The translations under genes and the position numbers were made by a program. Shown piece after piece: positions 1 through 8,830 of a DNA stretch of 42,526 bases. The stretch is from Succinatimonas hippei. Lineage in GTDB: Bacteria; Pseudomonadota; Gammaproteobacteria; Enterobacterales; Succinivibrionaceae. The stretch is taken from contig SFGV01000012.1 in assembly GCA_004557545.1 (NCBI GenBank), positions 1 through 42,526 on the forward strand, in the 5' to 3' direction. Positions within the stretch are counted from its first letter, which is position 1; each line of letters starts with the position of its first letter. A model generated the notes under the pieces. The model was not told where the DNA came from. It did no database searches and worked only from the letters and a program-made list of their open reading frames with translations.

Positions 1-998
1 GCCTCAAAGAAATCGGTTTTGACGAAATTGGGATCGGCAAACTGCGAGACCCATTTCATAGACTCAGGCTCATCCTTATGCGCGGGATCATATGGCTCAA
101 AGCCAAGACCCTGCCAGCGCAGATTGCCAAGGTATGAGATGTAATCGCGGATCATCTCTGATGAAAGCCCCGGGATGCGGTCACCTATCACGTACTCACC
201 CCAGGCTATTTCCTGCCGCACTCCTTCCTTTAGCATCTCAAGCATCATGTCTTTGGTCTTGTCATCAAACCACTCGGGGTTCTCTGCCATAAGCTCGCGG
301 AAGATGTTGCGGAAGAGCCACAGATGGGTGTTCTCATCACGGTTTATGTAACGGATCTCCTGGGCTGATCCAGTCATAAGACCGCGCCTGCTCAGGCTGT
401 AGAAGAAGGAGAACCCTGAGTAGAAATAAATTCCCTCGAGTATGTAGCAGGCCATGAGCGCCCTTATGAGGTTTAGCTCATCGGGCTTTTCAAGAAAATC
501 GTTGTACAGCGAGCCTATGAACTTGTTGCGGCGCAGAAGATGCTCGTCATCCTTCCACTGATAGAGGATCTCCTGGCGCTTGTCAGGTGGGCAGATGGAG
601 TCGAGCATATAGCTGTAGCTCTGGGAGTGCAGGCATTCCTGAAAGGACTGGATGTTAAGGCACAGGCAGATCTCAGAGGAGGTCAGGTACTCGGTAAAAG
701 ACGGAAGTCCGTTGGACTGCAGAGAGTCGAGGAATACCAGAAAGCTTAAGATCTTATCATAGGCCTCGCGCTCGGCGCTCTGGAGCTTGGGATAGCAGCT
801 TCTGTCCTCGGAGAGACTGATCTCCTCGGGGATCCAGAAATTGTTAAGCGCCTGACGGTACCAGTCTGAAACCCAGGGGTAGCGGTGATTTACGAAATCA
901 TTGAGATTGGTGGGATTGCCGCCGACAACCCGGGTGAGCGATGTATTGGTGTCTCCCTCGGGGTTGAAGAGTTTTTTGCGCGATAAAAGCCTGGTCAT
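1..998 (-). CDS. nrdB: Ribonucleoside-diphosphate reductase beta subunit (C-terminus outside window)
   Basis: The minus strand reads open from an ATG at 998 to the window edge, about 332 residues, so only the extreme C-terminus is missing. The product is the radical-generating beta subunit of class Ia ribonucleotide reductase, which makes deoxyribonucleotides with NrdA. Expected metal ligands are visible: Asp about 91, an ExxH pair (E121, H124) and a later DENTH segment. A tyrosine (Y128) follows the first His by four residues, the spacing of the radical Tyr122 of E. coli NrdB. AAGGAA precedes the start. The gene begins 30 bp after nrdA on the same strand, so the two are surely one operon. 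Residue numbers come from hand translation and may be off by one or two. Confidence 0.93.
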   Translation of the reverse strand, partial: MTRLLSRKKLFNPEGDTNTSLTRVVGGNPTNLNDFVNHRYPWVSDWYRQALNNFWIPEEISLSEDRSCYPKLQSAEREAYDKILSFLVFLDSLQSNGLPSFTEYLTSSEICLCLNIQSFQECLHSQSYSYMLDSICPPDKRQEILYQWKDDEHLLRRNKFIGSLYNDFLEKPDELNLIRALMACYILEGIYFYSGFSFFYSLSRRGLMTGSAQEIRYINRDENTHLWLFRNIFRELMAENPEWFDDKTKDMMLEMLKEGVRQEIAWGEYVIGDRIPGLSSEMIRDYISYLGNLRWQGLGFEPYDPAHKDEPESMKWVSQFADPNFVKTDFFE

Positions 999-1028
999 TT
1001 ATAAATTCCTTACTGTCAAATCATTAGA

Positions 1029-3551
1029 TCATGCCGAGCAGGACTCGCAGTCGCTTGTCTCAAGCGAGCGGGAGCGTACGTAGTAGATGGTCTTGACTCC
1101 CTCGCGCCATGCCTGAAGGTAGAGCGCCAAAAGCCCGCGCATGGTTATGCGGTCATCTATATAAAGATTCATGCTCTGCGCCTGATCGATATATTTCTGT
1201 CTTATTCCGCAGGATCTTACCGACCATGACTGATCGATAAGGTGGGCGTTCTTGTAAAGCCACCAGGTCTTACTGTTAAGATCCGGCGCGACACGCGGCA
1301 GCATGCCGTCCTTTTTCTCCTCAAGGAAGAAGCGGCTCATCACCGGATCAACTCCGGCGGTGGTACCGGCGATGATGCTCGTGGAGCCTGTGGGCGCTAC
1401 CGCCAGCAGATAGCCGTTGCGCATGCCATAGCGCGCGATCTTCTTAGAGATCTCCTCCCATTTCTCTCCTTTAAACCCGCGTTTTTCAAAGTAGGATCCG
1501 TTTTGCCAGTCACTGCCTTCAAAGAGCGGATAGGCGCCTTTTTCTACGGCAAGATCCGAACTTGCCAAAATCGCTGCGGAGGCGATACGCGAGCAGATCC
1601 TGTCGGCAAAATCCAGGTGTGACTGACTCTCCCAGGCTATACCTTCTTTGGCGAGCATATGATGCCAGCCGCTCATTCCAAGCCCGATGGCGCGGTAACG
1701 GTCGGCGGTGAGCCTTGCGTAGGGCAGAGGGTAGTCATTTAAGGTAATGACATTATCAAGCGCGCGTACCGCGCAGGCTGTGAGATCCTCAAGCTCATTG
1801 TCCATGTGCAGATCGATACGTCCAAGCGAAAGTGAGGCAAGGTTGCAGACTACGAAATCCCCGGGGCGGGTTTTGGTGACTATCACCGGGCCCTCAGGAG
1901 TCTGCTCGACAATTTTTTTGCCTATGGCCCTGATCTCAGAGGTGTTCTGGGCTATCTCGGTACAGAGGTTTGATGAGTAGATCATGCCCGCGTGCGGATT
2001 GGGGTTCATTGCGTTCACGCTGTCGCGGTTGAAGATAAACGGGGTACCGGTCTCGACCACCGATTTTAAGATCATGCGCAGAAGATCCTTTATGGCTATC
2101 TCGCGTTTGCGGATCTTCGGGTTGGCAAGGCAGAGCTTATAGCGTATGGTCCATTCCTCACCCCAGTAATCCTCAAGGCACCATCCCATGTTCTGCCTTA
2201 TCTCATACGGGCACATCAGAGTCCACTGGCCATCGATATTGTCAGATACCTGCTGCCAGAAATAGTCAGGCACGCAGAGCGCAGGGAAGGTGTCATGAGC
2301 CTTTAAGCGGTCATCGCCGCTGTTGGTGCGCATCTGCAGAAACTCGGGTATGTCGCGGTGCCATATATCAAGATAAGCGGCGACCGCGCCTTTGCGCACC
2401 CCCAGCTGATCTACCGCCACGGCGGTGTCATTTACCAGCCTGATCCAGCGGCTGATGCCGCCAGCCGCGCCCTCAAAGCCGCGGATGGCGCTTCCCCTTG
2501 CGCGTACCTTGCCAAAGTACATGCCCATGCCGCCGCCTGATTTTGAGACCTGCGCGAAGTTGTCAAGGCTTCTGTAGATCCCGCTCAGGCTGTCAGGCAC
2601 GGTATCGATAAAGCATGATGAGAGCTGATGATGGCTTTTACGCGCGTTTGAAAGCGTAGGGGTAGCCATGGTCACCTTTAAGGATGAGAGCATGTCGTAA
2701 AAGCGCTTTACCCACCGCATGCGATTTTCTTTTTTCTCCGGGATCGCCAGATGCAGGGCAATGCCCAGAAACAGTTCCTGAGGGCTTTCAACTATCTCGT
2801 TTTGGTGGGTGCGCATGAGATAGCGGGATTTGAGCAGGTTAAGCCCCGCGTAGTTGAAAAGGCCGTCACGGCTCTCGTCGAGAAAGTCCTCGGCCTGTTT
2901 TAACTCAGCGTCAGTGTAATTCTGAGTAATGTAGCTACCGTAGATCCCCATCTCCTCAAGCTTTTTCACCTTGGAGGGAAAATCGCTTATCCCAAGCTTA
3001 TCCTCGGTCTTTTTAAGATCAAGGCTCAGCTTAAGACAGAGCAGCGCGGCCGCCGCCATTTCATAGCAGGGAGCTCTGGCGCTGGTAAGCTCGGCGCAGG
3101 ATCTTATGACGCAGATGAGATTCTCATGAGCGTCAGCCCCGGGGCGCGAGAGCGAGCGGAATTTGTCCATGAGAGCCTCGCAGGAGAAGCCCTCAGAGGC
3201 GTATTTCTTCTCAAGCCTGAGGAGCAGAGGATCAAGCGCTTGGCAGTCTGAGAGCAACGCGAGCTCACGTCTTAAATCGCGCTTGCGGGTGCGGCCTTCA
3301 CGATAGAGTATGTAGGCCTTTGCGGTTTTCAATAATCCGCCGCGCATGAGCGCTTCCTCGGCGAGATCCTGCACGCTCTCAACGTCGAGTTTCTCAAGAT
3401 CACTGGCTTTTTTCACTATTGTGTCGACAAGATATTGCAGCGTCTTCTCATCACAGCTCTCCTGTGAATTCTTCAATGCCTTGAAAAGCGCGTTTTTGAT
3501 CTTTACGCTGTCAAAATCCTCGGTACGGCCGTCTCTTTTTATGATCTGCAT
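1029..3551 (-). CDS. nrdA: Ribonucleoside-diphosphate reductase alpha subunit, class Ia, with N-terminal ATP-cone
   Basis: This is the catalytic large subunit reducing ribonucleoside diphosphates. Residues 1-95 form an ATP-cone (begins MQIIKRDGRTEDF), the dATP/ATP activity switch. The catalytic barrel follows, with an SSCF cysteine after the TPTLSNAR segment, NLCTEI (Asn, radical Cys and Glu) and a later VCNLASLSL cysteine. The protein ends CESCSA, a C-terminal cysteine pair like the one that re-reduces the active site in E. coli NrdA. At 840 residues it is longer than E. coli NrdA (761). TTAGGAGC precedes the ATG at 3551. nrdB lies 30 bp downstream, and a Fur-like box lies upstream. Assignment is secure. 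Confidence 0.96.
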   Translation of the reverse strand: MQIIKRDGRTEDFDSVKIKNALFKALKNSQESCDEKTLQYLVDTIVKKASDLEKLDVESVQDLAEEALMRGGLLKTAKAYILYREGRTRKRDLRRELALLSDCQALDPLLLRLEKKYASEGFSCEALMDKFRSLSRPGADAHENLICVIRSCAELTSARAPCYEMAAAALLCLKLSLDLKKTEDKLGISDFPSKVKKLEEMGIYGSYITQNYTDAELKQAEDFLDESRDGLFNYAGLNLLKSRYLMRTHQNEIVESPQELFLGIALHLAIPEKKENRMRWVKRFYDMLSSLKVTMATPTLSNARKSHHQLSSCFIDTVPDSLSGIYRSLDNFAQVSKSGGGMGMYFGKVRARGSAIRGFEGAAGGISRWIRLVNDTAVAVDQLGVRKGAVAAYLDIWHRDIPEFLQMRTNSGDDRLKAHDTFPALCVPDYFWQQVSDNIDGQWTLMCPYEIRQNMGWCLEDYWGEEWTIRYKLCLANPKIRKREIAIKDLLRMILKSVVETGTPFIFNRDSVNAMNPNPHAGMIYSSNLCTEIAQNTSEIRAIGKKIVEQTPEGPVIVTKTRPGDFVVCNLASLSLGRIDLHMDNELEDLTACAVRALDNVITLNDYPLPYARLTADRYRAIGLGMSGWHHMLAKEGIAWESQSHLDFADRICSRIASAAILASSDLAVEKGAYPLFEGSDWQNGSYFEKRGFKGEKWEEISKKIARYGMRNGYLLAVAPTGSTSIIAGTTAGVDPVMSRFFLEEKKDGMLPRVAPDLNSKTWWLYKNAHLIDQSWSVRSCGIRQKYIDQAQSMNLYIDDRITMRGLLALYLQAWREGVKTIYYVRSRSLETSDCESCSA

Positions 3552-3606
3552 TCTTAAAGCTCCTAAGTTGTGGGTGAGATCATAAAGGTTTTTTGTCCTA
3601 ATTAAA

Positions 3607-3625
3607 AATAATAATTATCGTTATT
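3607..3625 (-). promoter_or_regulatory. Fur-box-like sequence upstream of nrdAB
   Basis: Read on the minus strand, the 19 bases AATAACGATAATTATTATT match the classical Fur consensus (GATAATGATAATCATTATC) at 15 of 19 positions by hand count. The site lies 56-74 bp upstream of the nrdA start, where a promoter would be expected. Fur control of a diiron reductase would make physiological sense, but the region is AT-rich and chance similarity is possible. Confidence 0.38.
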
Positions 3626-3663
3626 AGTGAAATCAGATATTTGGACACAGGCTTTTTGTGGGA

Positions 3664-3693
3664 TAAAAAAATCCCTCCAGTCAGGAGGGATTT
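3664..3693 (-). terminator. Rho-independent terminator after the cstA-like gene
   Basis: A 10-bp perfect stem (AAATCCCTCC paired with GGAGGGATTT, 3669-3678 and 3684-3693) has a five-base loop and, on the minus strand, runs into six Ts. It lies 24 bp past the stop codon of the carrier gene and separates it from the nrdA promoter. Confidence 0.85.
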
Positions 3694-3716
3694 GTAAATG
3701 GATTCAGGCCTGATTA

Positions 3717-5198
3717 TCAGGCGTCCTTGAACTCCTCAGGAATATCCGCTACCGGATGCTTGCCAAAGACGAGCAGGGCGACCAGGCAGATAAGGGCGAA
3801 GATCACTCCGATGATCTGAGAGGTGCCGATCGCGATGTTAAAGCCCAGGTTCGGGCTCCAGCAGATAAAGGTGATGGAGGCCGCGGTTATGAACACGGCA
3901 GGAGCGGTTGCGATCCAGTGGAACTTGCCCTTTCTGAACAGGTATACCGCGGAGGCCCAGAGCGCGATACCCGCGAGACTCTGGTTGGCCCAGCCGAAGT
4001 AGTTCCAGATGGTGGTGAAGTTGACCTGAGAGAGGATCACGCCGATGCCAAGTACCGGAATGGCGATTGACAGACGTCTTACGATTGGACGCTGATCAAG
4101 CCTGAACATGTCAGAGAGCGTAAGTCTTGCCGCGCGGAAGGCGGTATCGCCTGAGGTTATAGGCAGTACCACTACGCCTAATACCGCGAGTGCGCCGCCG
4201 AATACGCCTAAAAGGCCATTGCAGCTGTCAAAGACGACCTTTGATGCGGTTCCCTGTTTGATGGTCTCAAGCAGGCTGTCAGGCGAGTCAAAGAAGGTCA
4301 TGCCTACGGTAGCCCACACAAGGCCGATGAAGCCTTCGGCGATCATGCCGCCGTAGAAGACCTTGCGGCCATCGGTTTCTTTCTTAAGGCAGCGGGCCAT
4401 CAGAGGTGACTGGGTTGAGTGGAAGCCCGAGAGTGCTCCGCAGGCTATGGTCAGGAACATTAAAGGCCACAGCGGAGCTGAGGTCGCGGCGTTCGGGTGC
4501 TGATTGCCGGCGCCCCAATCAGCCCATGCGTAGAACTGCTCAGGCATCTCAACAAACAGCGCTACGGTCACGCTTACGCACATAAAGAGTAGCAGGAAAC
4601 CGAAGAACGGGTAGATGAGACCGATGAGCTTGTCGATAGGGACCATGGTCGCCAGGAAATAGTACAGGAAGATCACCGTAAGCCACATTCCGTAGGCGTC
4701 GAGGAAGCCTGATACCGAGAATTCTGAAACCAGGTTTGAAAGCAGGTGGGCAGGCGAGGTCGCGAATACGGTACCTACGAGAATAAGCAGGATCACCGCG
4801 AATATGCCCATGGCGACCTTGGCTATCTTGCCTAAGTTGTAGCCTACGATGTCAGGGACATTGGCGCCGCCGTATCTTACTGAGAGCATGCCCGAGCAGT
4901 AGTCATGCACCGCGCCCGCGAAGATTGATCCTAAGACAATCCACAACAACGCGGTAGGACCATAGAGAGCGCCCAGGATAGGACCGAATACCGGTCCGAT
5001 ACCGGCGATATTCAGAAGCTGGATGAGCCAGACCTTCCAGGTCGGCATGGTAACGTAATCGACACCGTCAGCCTTGGTGATCGCCGGGGTCTTGCGGCTG
5101 TCATCAGCTCCAAAAATTTTTTCGACTATCTTGCCGTAAACCAGGTAGCCCAAAATAAGCCCGATCACAGCGATTATGAACCATAGAAATCGAGGCAT
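3717..5198 (-). CDS. cstA: CstA-family carbon-starvation/pyruvate or peptide carrier (short form)
   Basis: The product is a polytopic inner-membrane carrier of the CstA family, whose characterised members import pyruvate (CstA, BtsT) and have been linked to peptide uptake. Family landmarks include the N-terminal GKIVEKIFGADD segment, MPTWKVWLIQLLNIAGIGPVFGPI (residues about 51-74), an AGAVHDYCSGMLSVRYGG loop and GALSGFHSTQSPLMARC. More than ten hydrophobic spans can be counted. At 493 residues it is much shorter than E. coli CstA (about 700), matching the short variant of many anaerobes; the substrate cannot be told from sequence. CGGAGT precedes the ATG. It is monocistronic, with a clear terminator. 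Family is secure, the specific symbol less so. Confidence 0.85.
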   Translation of the reverse strand: MPRFLWFIIAVIGLILGYLVYGKIVEKIFGADDSRKTPAITKADGVDYVTMPTWKVWLIQLLNIAGIGPVFGPILGALYGPTALLWIVLGSIFAGAVHDYCSGMLSVRYGGANVPDIVGYNLGKIAKVAMGIFAVILLILVGTVFATSPAHLLSNLVSEFSVSGFLDAYGMWLTVIFLYYFLATMVPIDKLIGLIYPFFGFLLLFMCVSVTVALFVEMPEQFYAWADWGAGNQHPNAATSAPLWPLMFLTIACGALSGFHSTQSPLMARCLKKETDGRKVFYGGMIAEGFIGLVWATVGMTFFDSPDSLLETIKQGTASKVVFDSCNGLLGVFGGALAVLGVVVLPITSGDTAFRAARLTLSDMFRLDQRPIVRRLSIAIPVLGIGVILSQVNFTTIWNYFGWANQSLAGIALWASAVYLFRKGKFHWIATAPAVFITAASITFICWSPNLGFNIAIGTSQIIGVIFALICLVALLVFGKHPVADIPEEFKDA

Positions 5199-5604
5199 TT
5201 TTACTCCGTATGTCTGAATGCTTTGTTCTAGTCAGGGAAATTCCCATCCGGTATGACCATAAGACTTATAGCCTTATTGCATACAAGAGAATATTACTCC
5301 GCGACGGATAACGGGATTGAAATATCAGAACAGATTAATGAAAAAATGTGATCAAAAGCCAAGATCAGAGACAGATTTTGAAACAAATTTCCAAAATTCT
5401 GCTTTTCTTAAGCATATTTTCTGTATAACAAACTGTTAACCTTAGATCATATTGGTTGAAAAAAAAACATGACTGATCCTGGACAGGAAATTGTTTCTGG
5501 TTTTCCATAGGATTTTTATATCAGAGCTCTAATCCCGCGTTGACGCGGAAACAGTTCAATCTAAGTGTCCGTGGAATTTTTAAACCCTGTTTCGTTAAAC
5601 ATAG
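5199..5604. other. Gene-free interval upstream of the cstA-like gene
   Basis: No open frame here looks like protein. The stretch is AT-rich and should hold the cstA promoter on the minus strand; TTGTAT at 5286-5281 (minus) with AT-rich sequence downstream is a weak candidate. A short hairpin, CCGCGT-TG-ACGCGG, lies near 5534-5547. A CRP site was looked for and not convincingly found. Confidence 0.5.
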
Positions 5605-5841
5605 AGTGAAGGCAGATGCGCAAGAGACCGGTATGATGGATGCCAAAACAGCGAAAGAAAACTAAAAAAGAATTTTAAAGGAATTGATCAAATCGGTCAG
5701 GGATTTGCCGATGAGATTTTCAGGGTTTACGCAAACGCCCATCCTGATGTGGAAGTTTCAGTGAAAAACGTTAACGCGGCGATTAAGCGAATGATCGCGC
5801 ATTTTACCGCGGGTCAGAATTTTGACCGGTTAAGACTTTAA
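5605..5841 (+). pseudogene. Headless remnant of a DUF4325 (STAS-like) protein
   Basis: From the stop at 5602 to TAA at 5839-5841 one plus-strand frame stays open without any ATG. Its last 57 codons read as a conserved domain end: GIDQIGQGFADEIFRVYAN, then HPDVEV and NVNAAIKRMI. This resembles the DUF4325 STAS-like domain, often found C-terminal in phage or defence-associated regulators. An ATG at 5636 is in another frame and stops after nine codons. I read this as the tail of a lost gene. The hairpin AGCCCCAT/ATGGGGCT (5876-5896) lies just beyond it without a T-run. Function in the living cell is unlikely. Confidence 0.6.
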
Positions 5842-5942
5842 TAAAACAGGCGCGATCATGGTTAGTCTGAGATCCAGCCCCATATCAGATGGGGCTGATA
5901 ATAATCAGGTTTAGAACATCTTGTTTCAGCGACCTGAAATTC

Positions 5943-6644
5943 TTAGCTATGAAGTCCGTAGCCAGTCCAGCTTAAGGCCTCATCGGTCGATAGCACGGTG
6001 CAGTAGATGTGGTTTATGATTTCAAGCTCGTTTTCATGAAGACGCATGGTCGCCGCGGCGCAGGCGTCATCAACCACATTTACGTAAAAGCTCTCATCGG
6101 CAAGCGAACGCACTGTGCATGAGACGCACTGATCTGTCAGGATCCCGCAGCAGGTAACAGACTCTATCCCGAGGTTTTTTAAGATAAGGCGGATATTGGT
6201 GCCTGCAACTGTGCTGTCAGTGGTTTTGGTAAATACCAGCTCCTCACCAACAGGACCAATCTCAGGGATTATCTGCGCGCACTCGTCATCCTTGTAAAAG
6301 AGCAGGTTGTTAAAACCCGGCATCTTCTGATCCAGCGAACGGTCAAGCCCATCGCGTCTTTGTGAGGCGATCCTCGCGAACATCACCTGCGCTCCGGCAT
6401 CGCGGAACGCGTTCTCGAGTTTTTGGATATTGGGTATGAGCACCTTATTCAGGCGCTCGCGAAATGGCGCCCAGCGCTCCTCCTGCCCGGGGCCTTCACA
6501 CTCACCTCCGGTCATTCCCTGACGCAGGTTGGCGTTTTGCATGTCTATGACAAGCAGGGCGCATTTTTTGTGATCGAAATCGGCTATCTCGCTCTCGGTC
6601 ATTTCCTCGTAATAAAAGCTGTTGTAGCGTGATTTGATCTTCAT
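5943..6644 (-). CDS. Isochorismatase-family cysteine hydrolase
   Basis: The protein (233 residues) has the isochorismatase-like fold: the catalytic Asp in LLVIDMQN (residues about 31-38), the Lys in VFTKTTDS (about 137) and the nucleophile Cys in GILTDQCVSC (about 167-176). The family includes isochorismatases, nicotinamidases, ureidoacrylate and N-carbamoyl amidases, and sequence alone does not choose the substrate. The roughly 25-residue N-terminal lead (KIKSRYNSFYYEEMTE) is typical of the larger amidohydrolase-like members. AGAGGAGC precedes the ATG. It begins 16 bp after the stop of another member of the same superfamily, so the two are probably cotranscribed. Confidence 0.85.
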   Translation of the reverse strand: MKIKSRYNSFYYEEMTESEIADFDHKKCALLVIDMQNANLRQGMTGGECEGPGQEERWAPFRERLNKVLIPNIQKLENAFRDAGAQVMFARIASQRRDGLDRSLDQKMPGFNNLLFYKDDECAQIIPEIGPVGEELVFTKTTDSTVAGTNIRLILKNLGIESVTCCGILTDQCVSCTVRSLADESFYVNVVDDACAAATMRLHENELEIINHIYCTVLSTDEALSWTGYGLHS

Positions 6645-6660
6645 AATGCGCTCCTCTTTG

Positions 6661-7188
6661 TCAGATAACTTTTATTTGCAGGCTTGCCATGACATCAAGC
6701 GCGCTCTGATGCTTTTGCGGTGTTACACCCGCGCAGCATTTTGAGTTCACCAAAAGTGGCAGCTTTGGGCATAAGGTGTGGATCAGGACAGCGTTCGCGA
6801 TAACGCAGATATCGGTGCAAAGACCGCACAGCTCAACCTCATCAATCTTTCCGTGCTCGTACAGGCTTTTAAGATCCCGCGCAAGCTTCACGCTACCGAA
6901 GACATTCTTCTCGTAGATCCTGCAGTGGCGTTTTAGCGCCAGATCTGAAAGCGCGCTCGCAAGCTCCCAGCCGTGAGTGCCTTTGATACAGTGTTTTACC
7001 GGTAGCGCCTTGCCCTCCGGGGTTTCAAGATAGTTAGAGAAGTGGGTGCCCTTGGTAAAAACTATTCTGCCCTCAAAGGCTGAGGCGTATTCAACAAGCG
7101 ATGGGAGCATGGCCTGAGCTTCAGACGTACCAAGTGATCCGTCAACAAAATCGTTCTGGACATCAATAATCGCGAGACATTTGGACAT
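6661..7188 (-). CDS. Nicotinamidase/isochorismatase-like cysteine hydrolase
   Basis: This is a compact 175-residue member of the isochorismatase superfamily, closest in pattern to nicotinamidase-like proteins. It has IIDVQNDFVDGSL with catalytic Asp about 9, a KHC segment (about 66) like the nicotinamidase metal/lysine loop, and CGLCTDICV with the nucleophile Cys about 129. Nicotinamidases convert nicotinamide to nicotinate for NAD salvage, but relatives hydrolyse other small amides. The gene is upstream of, and 16 bp from, a second superfamily member, giving a two-gene unit. No convincing promoter was pinned down. Family secure, substrate open. Confidence 0.82.
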   Translation of the reverse strand: MSKCLAIIDVQNDFVDGSLGTSEAQAMLPSLVEYASAFEGRIVFTKGTHFSNYLETPEGKALPVKHCIKGTHGWELASALSDLALKRHCRIYEKNVFGSVKLARDLKSLYEHGKIDEVELCGLCTDICVIANAVLIHTLCPKLPLLVNSKCCAGVTPQKHQSALDVMASLQIKVI

Positions 7189-7282
7189 TTAGGTGAAATC
7201 TTCTTGTAGTAAACGGGGCGACTGTAACGTCGCGATGGTCTGAATATAGCGCGTTAAAGCATAGGTGAGACAAAACAGCGCT

Positions 7283-7369
7283 CCATGATCCGCTCTTGAG
7301 CAGGGTTTTGAGATCATGGTGCGCTTAAGCTCAGTTTTAGACAGAGTAAGTCCGCGCGCTGAGCGCGGA
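7283..7369. other. Two strong hairpins between the hydrolase pair and pdxT
   Basis: CCATGATC (7283-7290) pairs with GATCATGG (7312-7319), enclosing an inner GCTC/GAGC hairpin. A second hairpin pairs TCCGCGC (7351-7357) with GCGCGGA (7363-7369) and is followed on the plus strand by GGATTTTTG. Neither has a good minus-strand T-run after it, so termination of pdxT here is possible but not demonstrated. Confidence 0.4.
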
Positions 7370-7385
7370 GGATTTTTGGGAGCTC

Positions 7386-7946
7386 TTAAACAAGAGAGAC
7401 AAAGCGCTTGTGAATACTGCGATCCTGGTCAAGCTCAGGATGGAAGGCCAGAGCTATCTGGTTTTGGTATTCAACCCCTACTATCCTGTCATCGACCTTA
7501 GCGCATACCTTCACCTCAGGGGAGACTCCGACTATCACAGGAGCCCTTATGAAGGTCATGGGGATGCGGCCTATACCATCGTAATTGTCCACAGTGCTAA
7601 AGCTGCCAAGCTGCCTGCCGTAAGCGTTGCGGCGTACGGTTACCGGCAGCGTGCCAAAGTAGCGGGCACTGTCATTCTCAAGCTCTGAGGCAAGCAGGAT
7701 GAGTCCGGCGCAGGTCGCCAGCACCGGCATTCCGGCTTTTATGCGCTCATAAAGCGGCTTCATCAGCCCCAGATCATTTAAAAGCTTGCCCTGAACCGTG
7801 CTCTCACCGCCCGGAAGCACCAGACCGTCAAAGTCCTTTTTGAGATCAGATAGCTCTCGTATCTCAAAGCATTCGGCTCCGACATCGTTTAGCGCGTGTT
7901 CATGCTCAATGAAGGCGCCCTGAAGCGCCAGCACGGCTATTCTCAT
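7386..7946 (-). CDS. pdxT: Pyridoxal 5'-phosphate synthase glutaminase subunit
   Basis: PdxT hydrolyses glutamine and channels ammonia to PdxS, which builds pyridoxal phosphate from ribose 5-phosphate and glyceraldehyde 3-phosphate. The 186-residue protein is a class I glutamine amidotransferase. It shows the N-terminal IAVLALQGAFIEHE, the oxyanion strand LVLPGGEST (about 42-50), the nucleophile Cys in ATCAGLILLA (about 79) and the His-Glu pair in AFHPELDQD (about 168-170). Its ATG overlaps the pdxS stop codon in TGATG, indicating translational coupling and fixing the start. All catalytic residues are present. Confidence 0.95.
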   Translation of the reverse strand: MRIAVLALQGAFIEHEHALNDVGAECFEIRELSDLKKDFDGLVLPGGESTVQGKLLNDLGLMKPLYERIKAGMPVLATCAGLILLASELENDSARYFGTLPVTVRRNAYGRQLGSFSTVDNYDGIGRIPMTFIRAPVIVGVSPEVKVCAKVDDRIVGVEYQNQIALAFHPELDQDRSIHKRFVSLV

Positions 7947-8830
7947 CAGACACCTCTCCTGGCCATCAGAACCTGGATCTCATCTTCGTTGATCCCAACC
8001 ATGGCCTCGCCCAGGTTTTCAGAGAGTTTTGCGATAAGATCCGCGTCGGTATAATTTGTGGTCGCCTGAACAATGGCGCGCGCGCGTTTTGCCGGATCGC
8101 CTGATTTGAAAATTCCCGATCCTACAAACACGCCCTCGGCGCCAAGCTGCATCATAAGCGCCGCGTCGGCCGGTGTAGCGACGCCGCCCGCCGCGAAGTT
8201 CACCACCGGCAGACGGTGGTTTTCCCATACCGAGCGCACCAGCTCATATGGCACCTCAAGTCGCTTTGCTTCCTCATAGAGCTCATCCTGGCGCAGAGAG
8301 CAGATATGGGAGATCCCCTGGTTCATCTTTCTCATGTGACGCACCGCCTGAACGATGTCTCCGGTGCCCGGCTCGCCCTTGGTTCTGATCATTGACGCGC
8401 CCTCGGCGATACGGCGAAGCGCCTCGCCTATGTCCCTCGCGCCGCAGACAAAAGGAACCTTGAACTTGGTCTTGTCGATGTGGTAGACATCGTCTGCCGG
8501 AGAGAGCACCTCGCTCTCATCGATATAATCAATCTCAATGGCCTCAAGGATCTGAGCCTCGACGAAATGGCCGATACGGCATTTTGCCATCACGGGAATT
8601 GAAACAGCCTTCTGGATCCCTTTGATCATCGCCGGATCTGACATACGCGAGACACCGCCCGCGGCGCGGATATCCGCGGGGATCCTCTCAAGCGCCATCA
8701 CCGCGCACGCGCCGGCGTCCTCGGCGATCCTGGCCTGCTCGGGAGTAGTGACATCCATGATCACGCCGCCTTTTAGCATCTGAGCCAGTTCACGGTTTAA
8801 CTTGCTGCGATCTTCGCTTTTAGCTGCCAT
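7946..8830 (-). CDS. pdxS: Pyridoxal 5'-phosphate synthase synthase subunit
   Basis: PdxS is the (beta/alpha)8 barrel that condenses ribose 5-phosphate, glyceraldehyde 3-phosphate and ammonia into pyridoxal phosphate. Motifs include GGVIMDV (Asp), VMALERIPADIRAAGG, the Schiff-base Lys in IPVMAKCRIGH, the second Lys in RTKGEPGTG, and NFAAGGVATPADAALMMQLGA. I start it at the ATG at 8830 (MAAKSEDRSK), giving 294 residues, the usual length. An in-frame ATG at 8845 is also present, but TGAGGAAC, which overlaps it, is well spaced only for 8830. It is coupled to pdxT by a 1-bp overlap and is divergent from a MocR regulator. Gammaproteobacteria more often use the PdxA/PdxJ route. Confidence 0.95.
   Translation of the reverse strand: MAAKSEDRSKLNRELAQMLKGGVIMDVTTPEQARIAEDAGACAVMALERIPADIRAAGGVSRMSDPAMIKGIQKAVSIPVMAKCRIGHFVEAQILEAIEIDYIDESEVLSPADDVYHIDKTKFKVPFVCGARDIGEALRRIAEGASMIRTKGEPGTGDIVQAVRHMRKMNQGISHICSLRQDELYEEAKRLEVPYELVRSVWENHRLPVVNFAAGGVATPADAALMMQLGAEGVFVGSGIFKSGDPAKRARAIVQATTNYTDADLIAKLSENLGEAMVGINEDEIQVLMARRGV

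Noticed and set aside
1242..1622. Plus-strand frame of about 126 codons inside nrdA
   Set aside because: It is antisense to a highly conserved enzyme region, with no ribosome binding site and no sensible composition.
5330..5370. CRP site (TGTGA) upstream of the cstA-like gene
   Set aside because: Only one half-site is present; the second half does not match TCACA at the right spacing.
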